From contig NZ_FTNL01000008.1 in the NCBI RefSeq assembly GCF_900156395.1, positions 65,753 to 129,752 on the forward strand: DNA of 64,000 nucleotides. The letters are read 5' to 3'. The position numbers and the translations under genes were made by a program. The notes below the pieces were generated by a model. That model was not told where the DNA came from and made no database searches. It saw only the letters and a list, made by a program, of their open reading frames with translations. Of the stretch, positions 59,947 to 64,000 are shown in pieces. Every line of letters starts with the position of its first letter. Position 1 is the first letter of the stretch. This stretch comes from Fluoribacter gormanii (lineage in GTDB: Bacteria; Pseudomonadota; Gammaproteobacteria; Legionellales; Legionellaceae).

Positions 59947-59976
59947 TACTTTTTTACTTTGGGGTCATTTTAAAAT

Positions 59977-60945
59977 TTATAACCATTTTTTCTTTTTAAA
60001 ATATCTAAATGGCAACCATGCAGAAATGACCATCATCAGTATCGCCAATGGATAGCCTACATGCCAACGTAACTCAGGCATGTCATTAAAGTTCATTCCG
60101 TAAACACTTGCTATAAGGGTTGGTGGCAGGAAAATAACCGCGGCGACTGAGAAAATCTTAATTATACTATTTTGCTCTATGTTTATCATACCTAAAGTAG
60201 CATCAAGTAAGAAGCTAAATTTGGTAGAGAGAAAACTTGCATGTTCTCGAAGCGCATTAATATCTTTTTGAATTATGTGGATCTCTTTGGGAATATCTGA
60301 GCCACCTATCTGTTCTAAGTAAGAAATTAAGCGAGTGAATGATATGAGACTTTCACTGGCTTTAGTACCAAGGTCTCCATTCGCTCCTATGTATTGTAAT
60401 ATATGCTTATAGTTTGTTTCAGCTGTTGTATGATTATTTTCTTTTGGATGAAAAATAATTTTTGATATTTCATCAAATTTATCGCTTATTTTTTCTAAAA
60501 TATCAGCAAGCCTGTCAACGACGGCATCTAATAATTCTATTAGTATTGCTTTTGCGTTGTAATCTTTTGTTGTAGAGCGCACTAATTTTTTAATAAATAA
60601 TTTAAATGGATGCAGCTCGACATAGCGCAAGGTAATCAAGCATTTTTCGGCAAGCATAAAAGTGACTACATCCGTTTTAACTTCAGGTAAATCGGATAGC
60701 GCAACCATTGTTGCTGTCATATATAAGACATTATTTTCAGTATACAATCTGCTGGAAGGCTCGATTTCTTCAACTTCTTCTTTAGTCGGGATTTCAATTT
60801 TTAATTGCTCTTCGACAAGTTGTTCTTCTTCTTTTGTAGGGCACAGTAAATCAATCCAAAGTGCATTTTGAAGTAGATCTTTATTCTCATCGTTAAGAAT
60901 CTTGGACTGTATGCGAGAATCAGTTTGGTAATAAATGACTACCAT
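59977..60945 (-). CDS. corA: CorA-type divalent metal transporter
   Basis: A 322-residue magnesium/cobalt/nickel channel. A cytosolic alpha/beta domain and long helices precede two C-terminal membrane segments; the pore motif YGMN (in VYGMNFNDMPE) lies between them. ATG 60945 is chosen because AGGAT lies upstream and gives the normal family length; the frame opens 105 bases earlier. The C-terminus ends in a basic tail (FRYFKKKKWL), as usual. Confidence 0.93.
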   Translation of the reverse strand: MVVIYYQTDSRIQSKILNDENKDLLQNALWIDLLCPTKEEEQLVEEQLKIEIPTKEEVEEIEPSSRLYTENNVLYMTATMVALSDLPEVKTDVVTFMLAEKCLITLRYVELHPFKLFIKKLVRSTTKDYNAKAILIELLDAVVDRLADILEKISDKFDEISKIIFHPKENNHTTAETNYKHILQYIGANGDLGTKASESLISFTRLISYLEQIGGSDIPKEIHIIQKDINALREHASFLSTKFSFLLDATLGMINIEQNSIIKIFSVAAVIFLPPTLIASVYGMNFNDMPELRWHVGYPLAILMMVISAWLPFRYFKKKKWL

Positions 60946-61229
60946 GTAATTTATCCTTTTCGGTTTATAAAAACGCTGCAGCCGTACTCTTATCTTATCT
61001 TGTTTTATGATAAATAAGTAGCGCTCTTCCACGGGTCTTTCAGTGCCCATCTTATGTGGGATTATGTTTCATGATTCATTTCAATGTATCGATAAACAGT
61101 AAAACCTGGATTTCTCGATTTTTTTGCCACCATGACCCATAAGTTAACTCAATGCTTAATATTTAGTTAAGTTGTGTTGTGTAATATATAGGTATCCAGG
61201 ATATACGATACTTTAAAATTGTGAGTTAA

Positions 61230-63038
61230 ATGATGTTATCTAAAGTTACTAGTGCATCGAAACATCTTAAATCAACGGTAAAAAAAGCTATAAATTTAGG
61301 CGGTAATACACAAGTTGTTCGATTTTATTCTCATAAAAGTTGGAAGAAATTTAATGAAGGATCTTGTGACATTGAGGGAGTGCTCCAATCTGGTAAGGAA
61401 GCATTTCCAGATATTTTTACAGATGCAACTGTTGAATTCACGGCATTAAAAAATTCGATACATAAGAAAGAAGAATTAAAGTTAATGCTAAGAAGTTTTG
61501 GACGCTTTCAAGGGTATATTGGTGCATCCATTGGTGATTTAATCCTGTATGAAAGCCATCGGCGTTCATTACAAATAACAGGAGCTTTAATCCCTTTATT
61601 AGTAAAAACACCACCTAAAAATATAGAGTTTGGATGCTTTGTGCGTGATTTCCACTCAAAACATATTATCCCAGCGATACCTGAAATAAATATGGTATCT
61701 GAGCGTCAGAAATATCTTGATTGGGTCTATCGTGAGTTACATGATGCGGGTTTACAGCAACAGCATCCACAGCTTCATAAGCATTTTCATAAATTGAAAG
61801 CAGAACTCCTAAAACGAAGAGAAGACGGAATTATTGATGCATCTGATTTTGGGATCAGTGAATTGGCTATGATTCGAGTAGCAGATGAACTACTTAAAAA
61901 GGAAGTTGATGAACGAATATATACTGTTTCAGAGTCTGTCATTGAGTTACTTCTTAAGCAAGGCAAATATGAGGCTTTACCTTTACTCTCTGCAGTACAT
62001 GCAAATACATTTATTGGGGTGCCAGAGAACGCACCTACCAGCTATCCTGACCGGTTTACAGTTTTGATGGCTGGTGGGCCAGGCAGCGGTAAATCAATTA
62101 CAACAGAAAGTTTTGCATTACAATTGCAACAACAAACTGGATACTCATTAGATGAACTTGCTCTACTTACTGTTGATAGAAAACGAACAATTTATTATGA
62201 AGATGAGTGTGTTAAAGGTGCTCATAAAAAGCATATTGGTACATTAACACATGCAGAAGCAGTAGTGACTTATAATATGAGCGGCGAATTTTTAACCCGC
62301 CGTATGGATCAAAATAAAAAAGTGCCAAACGTATTTAAAGAAATGTGTAATGTTTGGCCTAAGTGGCTTGATATAGGTTTAAAAAAAGATGGAACTTATT
62401 TAATAACCGTTTCGACAAGAAAACCAGAGAAAGCGGTGGATGGTGTGATTCAAAGAGGTATTGCGAATAACGATTTTATTACGCCTCCCGAGTATGTATT
62501 AAATTCATATCGTAGTGTTAGTGAACGTTTTCCATCAGTTATTCAGGAAAACCGGTCTAAAAAAGTAATTATCAGTGTAGTGAATAATGAGTTGGCGATT
62601 GAGAGAAAATTTAGTCGCCAACAAGATCAAGAGTCTGATTTAGAAGATAACAAACCTGCTGTTGTTGTAGATTGTGAGACGAACACAATATATGTAATAA
62701 GTCTTCCGCAATACATGGATTTTATCAATCAAAGCCAACTTAATACCAAGGCTACATCTGCACAAGAACTTTTTGACAATGCTGATATTTCAATTGGTGC
62801 GGGCACGGCAAGAGTAATCGATCCAACTAAATTTAAATCGGTTAAAATTGTATTTGTACGTCAGGACATCAGTTCAACTGCGATTAATAACCTTGAAAAA
62901 AATGGGGTAGCAAGTGTCGAAGATGGTGTGCTCAGTGTTTCAGACGAAGAAGGATTTGAAGAGTTAAAATCTAATGCACCAGAACATTTTGAAGCATTAG
63001 AACGCGAGACTCATCAAAGCGTACTGCGAGTAAAGTAA
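61230..63038 (+). CDS. P-loop NTPase/zeta-toxin-like protein, effector candidate
   Basis: A 602-residue soluble protein. Residues 275-425 contain a Walker A motif GGPGSGKS (282-289) in the context VLMAGGPGSGKSITTESFAL, then LALLTVDRKR and later ITVSTRKPEKAVDGVIQRG, a layout like zeta toxins and other small-molecule kinases. The N-terminal 270 residues are helical (DFHSKHIIPAIPEINMVSE), and the C-terminal 170 residues are a separate region, acidic in part. No signal peptide. Zeta-type kinases phosphorylate UDP-sugars; whether this protein does so cannot be said. The start is one of two adjacent ATG codons. Confidence 0.5.
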   Translation: MMLSKVTSASKHLKSTVKKAINLGGNTQVVRFYSHKSWKKFNEGSCDIEGVLQSGKEAFPDIFTDATVEFTALKNSIHKKEELKLMLRSFGRFQGYIGASIGDLILYESHRRSLQITGALIPLLVKTPPKNIEFGCFVRDFHSKHIIPAIPEINMVSERQKYLDWVYRELHDAGLQQQHPQLHKHFHKLKAELLKRREDGIIDASDFGISELAMIRVADELLKKEVDERIYTVSESVIELLLKQGKYEALPLLSAVHANTFIGVPENAPTSYPDRFTVLMAGGPGSGKSITTESFALQLQQQTGYSLDELALLTVDRKRTIYYEDECVKGAHKKHIGTLTHAEAVVTYNMSGEFLTRRMDQNKKVPNVFKEMCNVWPKWLDIGLKKDGTYLITVSTRKPEKAVDGVIQRGIANNDFITPPEYVLNSYRSVSERFPSVIQENRSKKVIISVVNNELAIERKFSRQQDQESDLEDNKPAVVVDCETNTIYVISLPQYMDFINQSQLNTKATSAQELFDNADISIGAGTARVIDPTKFKSVKIVFVRQDISSTAINNLEKNGVASVEDGVLSVSDEEGFEELKSNAPEHFEALERETHQSVLRVK

Positions 63039-63069
63039 ACGCCTAATGGCACCTGGGAAATTAGCCCTC

Positions 63070-63118
63070 GTAGCCTCAGTGCAGCGCAAGCCGTAACCTG
63101 GTTACGTGTTTAGGCTAC
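63070..63118. repeat. Palindromic intergenic element
   Basis: Outer arms GTAGCCT/AGGCTAC and inner arms CGTAAC/GTTACG form a nested palindrome downstream of the P-loop gene. It could fold into RNA and may end that transcript. Similar small palindromes occur in several gamma-proteobacteria. Confidence 0.45.
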
Positions 63119-63156
63119 AATTTAAGTTGACGCCATTGTGTGAATGCCCACTTCGC

Positions 63157-63372
63157 TTACTTTAATTTCGGAGCTGGCCCTTGTGCATCAGCAGACGAAG
63201 AGTTTTCGATCTCCTTCACAATGACCTTCGTAGATTCATTTAATTGTGTTTTGGCTCCCTTTTCTTTGACTATTGACCAATTTACTTCTTTAAATAAACT
63301 GCTGGAAGTAGAGCCGTTCTTAATTACTTTCTGAGAGCAGGAAGTAGCAAATTTTCTAAAAAACATCATCAT
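63157..63372 (-). CDS. Small protein, paralogue of the 55-residue gene at 63469
   Basis: A 71-residue protein. Its C-terminal two thirds (FKEVNWSIVKEKGAKTQLNE, then STKVIVKEIENSS) aligns with the next small protein. AGGAT lies 7 bases before ATG 63372. The first 20 residues are basic and contain a Cys. No known family. Confidence 0.55.
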   Translation of the reverse strand: MMMFFRKFATSCSQKVIKNGSTSSSLFKEVNWSIVKEKGAKTQLNESTKVIVKEIENSSSADAQGPAPKLK

Positions 63373-63468
63373 CTATAAAATCCTTTTTTAATAAAACATG
63401 CCCTAACTATGATAGGTTTTTATAAAAAATATGCAAGTTTTATTTCTTTACCAATAACAAAAGCTAAT

Positions 63469-63636
63469 TTATTGTTTTTTTGTTGGATTTAACTCACTTT
63501 TATCTGGTAAGGGATTATTATCTAACTCTTGGGCAATCGTTCGCGTATCTTTATTGAGGGAATTTATTTGTTTCTTATCTGCAGTAACAGTCCAGTCGAT
63601 CGATTTTCCAAAATTTTTGGGAGTTTTTTTAGACAT
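63469..63636 (-). CDS. Small protein of 55 residues
   Basis: ATG 63636 is preceded by AGGAG 8 bases upstream. The product (MSKKTPKNFGKSIDWTVTAD...) is basic, with W, LN.DT..IA.E matching the WSIV and LNESTKVIVKE parts of the 71-residue protein downstream. The two lie in tandem on the minus strand 96 bases apart and probably derive from one duplication. Role unknown. Confidence 0.55.
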   Translation of the reverse strand: MSKKTPKNFGKSIDWTVTADKKQINSLNKDTRTIAQELDNNPLPDKSELNPTKKQ

Positions 63637-63776
63637 TCTGGTTGTCTCCTAAATTACCAAACTACTTTATGTATATATTAGCAAAATATCAAACGGCGAT
63701 CAGTCCAAAGATAGGTAACTTTATATTTAAGCCCTATTTTAGTTGGCATCTATCAAACAATTTTTGTAACTCCCCA

Positions 63777-63817
63777 CGTCATCCCGAACCCGATCGCAGC
63801 GAGGGTGAGGGAGCTCC
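63777..63817 (+). repeat. Intergenic repeat, copy B
   Basis: CGTCATCCCGAACCC followed by GATCGCAGCGAGGG, partner of the minus-strand copy near 8045. Because it reads through in one frame it can look like coding sequence, but no ribosome site supports that. Confidence 0.5.
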
Positions 63818-64000
63818 TGCGGTGTATCTCGGATACAGTCATGTAAAAAAACATTTGAAAAATTATGTGGTTGTGATCAAATAGCTGCATGAAATACTAC
63901 GAACAAATCATCAGCACACTATTGCACTTATTACCATGTGTCACCAAAGCGAAAATCCTTGATTGATGGTGTCAAAGGTATTGCTGTTCATGACCACTGG
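63818..64000. other. Window end without assignable gene
   Basis: After the small-protein genes the last 180 bases hold no open frame with a ribosome site and no clear repeat. Confidence 0.4.

Noticed and set aside
63642..63884. Open frame of 80 codons on the plus strand
   Set aside because: It lacks a ribosome site and runs through the intergenic repeat (RHPEPDRSEGEG is its translation).
1..64000. CRISPR array
   Set aside because: No regularly spaced short repeats were found; the repeated motifs seen are isolated intergenic elements.

Overview
The window looks like chromosomal DNA from a Legionella species or a close relative. It is AT-rich and gene-dense, and carries a Legionella-type major outer membrane protein (18064-19110), polyhydroxybutyrate genes, FixJ, GGDEF and hybrid-kinase signalling genes, and an unusually large set of eukaryote-like or host-directed proteins typical of Dot/Icm effector repertoires. 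No Dot/Icm machinery, CRISPR array, rRNA or intact insertion sequence was seen. One tRNA (Lys, anticodon CTT) is present. All family assignments come from reading motifs by eye; no database search was run.

Layout. 1-4364: PHB turnover (PhaZ end, PhaB), an atypical kinase-like protein and a FixJ-like regulator. 4523-9451: a coiled-coil protein and a four-gene tripartite efflux operon (TolC-like lipoprotein, HlyD-like adaptor, FUSC permease split into two overlapping genes). 9582-11072: a well-formed promoter drives a tandem zinc-ribbon protein overlapping a Nudix hydrolase. 11293-17784: a large protein with two HEPN-like motifs, a duplicated patatin-tail scar, an unknown protein, and a flavin-reductase/patatin fusion. 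18064-21376: porin, Lrp regulator with a divergent MFS transporter, tRNA-Lys. 21556-26191: an ankyrin protein with a cysteine-protease-like front end, a kinase-like coiled-coil protein and a caspase-like protein. 26241-37444: argE, alcohol dehydrogenase, a small secreted protein, hybrid histidine kinase, a cyclodipeptide-synthase-like protein, DUF945 protein, beta carbonic anhydrase and a diguanylate cyclase. 37493-45887: a TPR protein, a pertussis-toxin-like ADP-ribosyltransferase, a pair of inverted paralogues, a beta-barrel OMP, a serine-hydrolase-fold protein lacking its catalytic residues, and a YHS protein. 46129-52814: a secreted GH17-like glucanase, a mitochondrial-carrier-like protein, and a Pmp-type beta-helix protein. 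53108-58715: a membrane-active small protein, a GGQ release-factor-like protein, an OTU-like deubiquitinase, a Tubby/LURP-like secreted protein and a RhoGAP. 59053-63636: htpX, corA, a P-loop (zeta-toxin-like) protein and two tiny paralogues.

How it fits together. Housekeeping genes (efflux, PHB, argE, htpX, corA) are interleaved with singly transcribed accessory genes, most with their own promoter and hairpin terminator. Several accessory genes resemble enzymes that act on host targets: NAD-dependent ADP-ribosylation, ubiquitin removal, Rho GTPase inactivation, phospholipid hydrolysis and mitochondrial transport. The strongest candidates for new biology are the ADP-ribosyltransferase (39430-40254), the RhoGAP (57519-58715), the OTU-like protein (54754-56412), the cyclodipeptide-synthase-like protein (31157-32497), the oxidoreductase-patatin fusion (15535-17784) and the zinc-ribbon/Nudix pair (9728-11072). 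Translocation of any of them is inferred, not shown.
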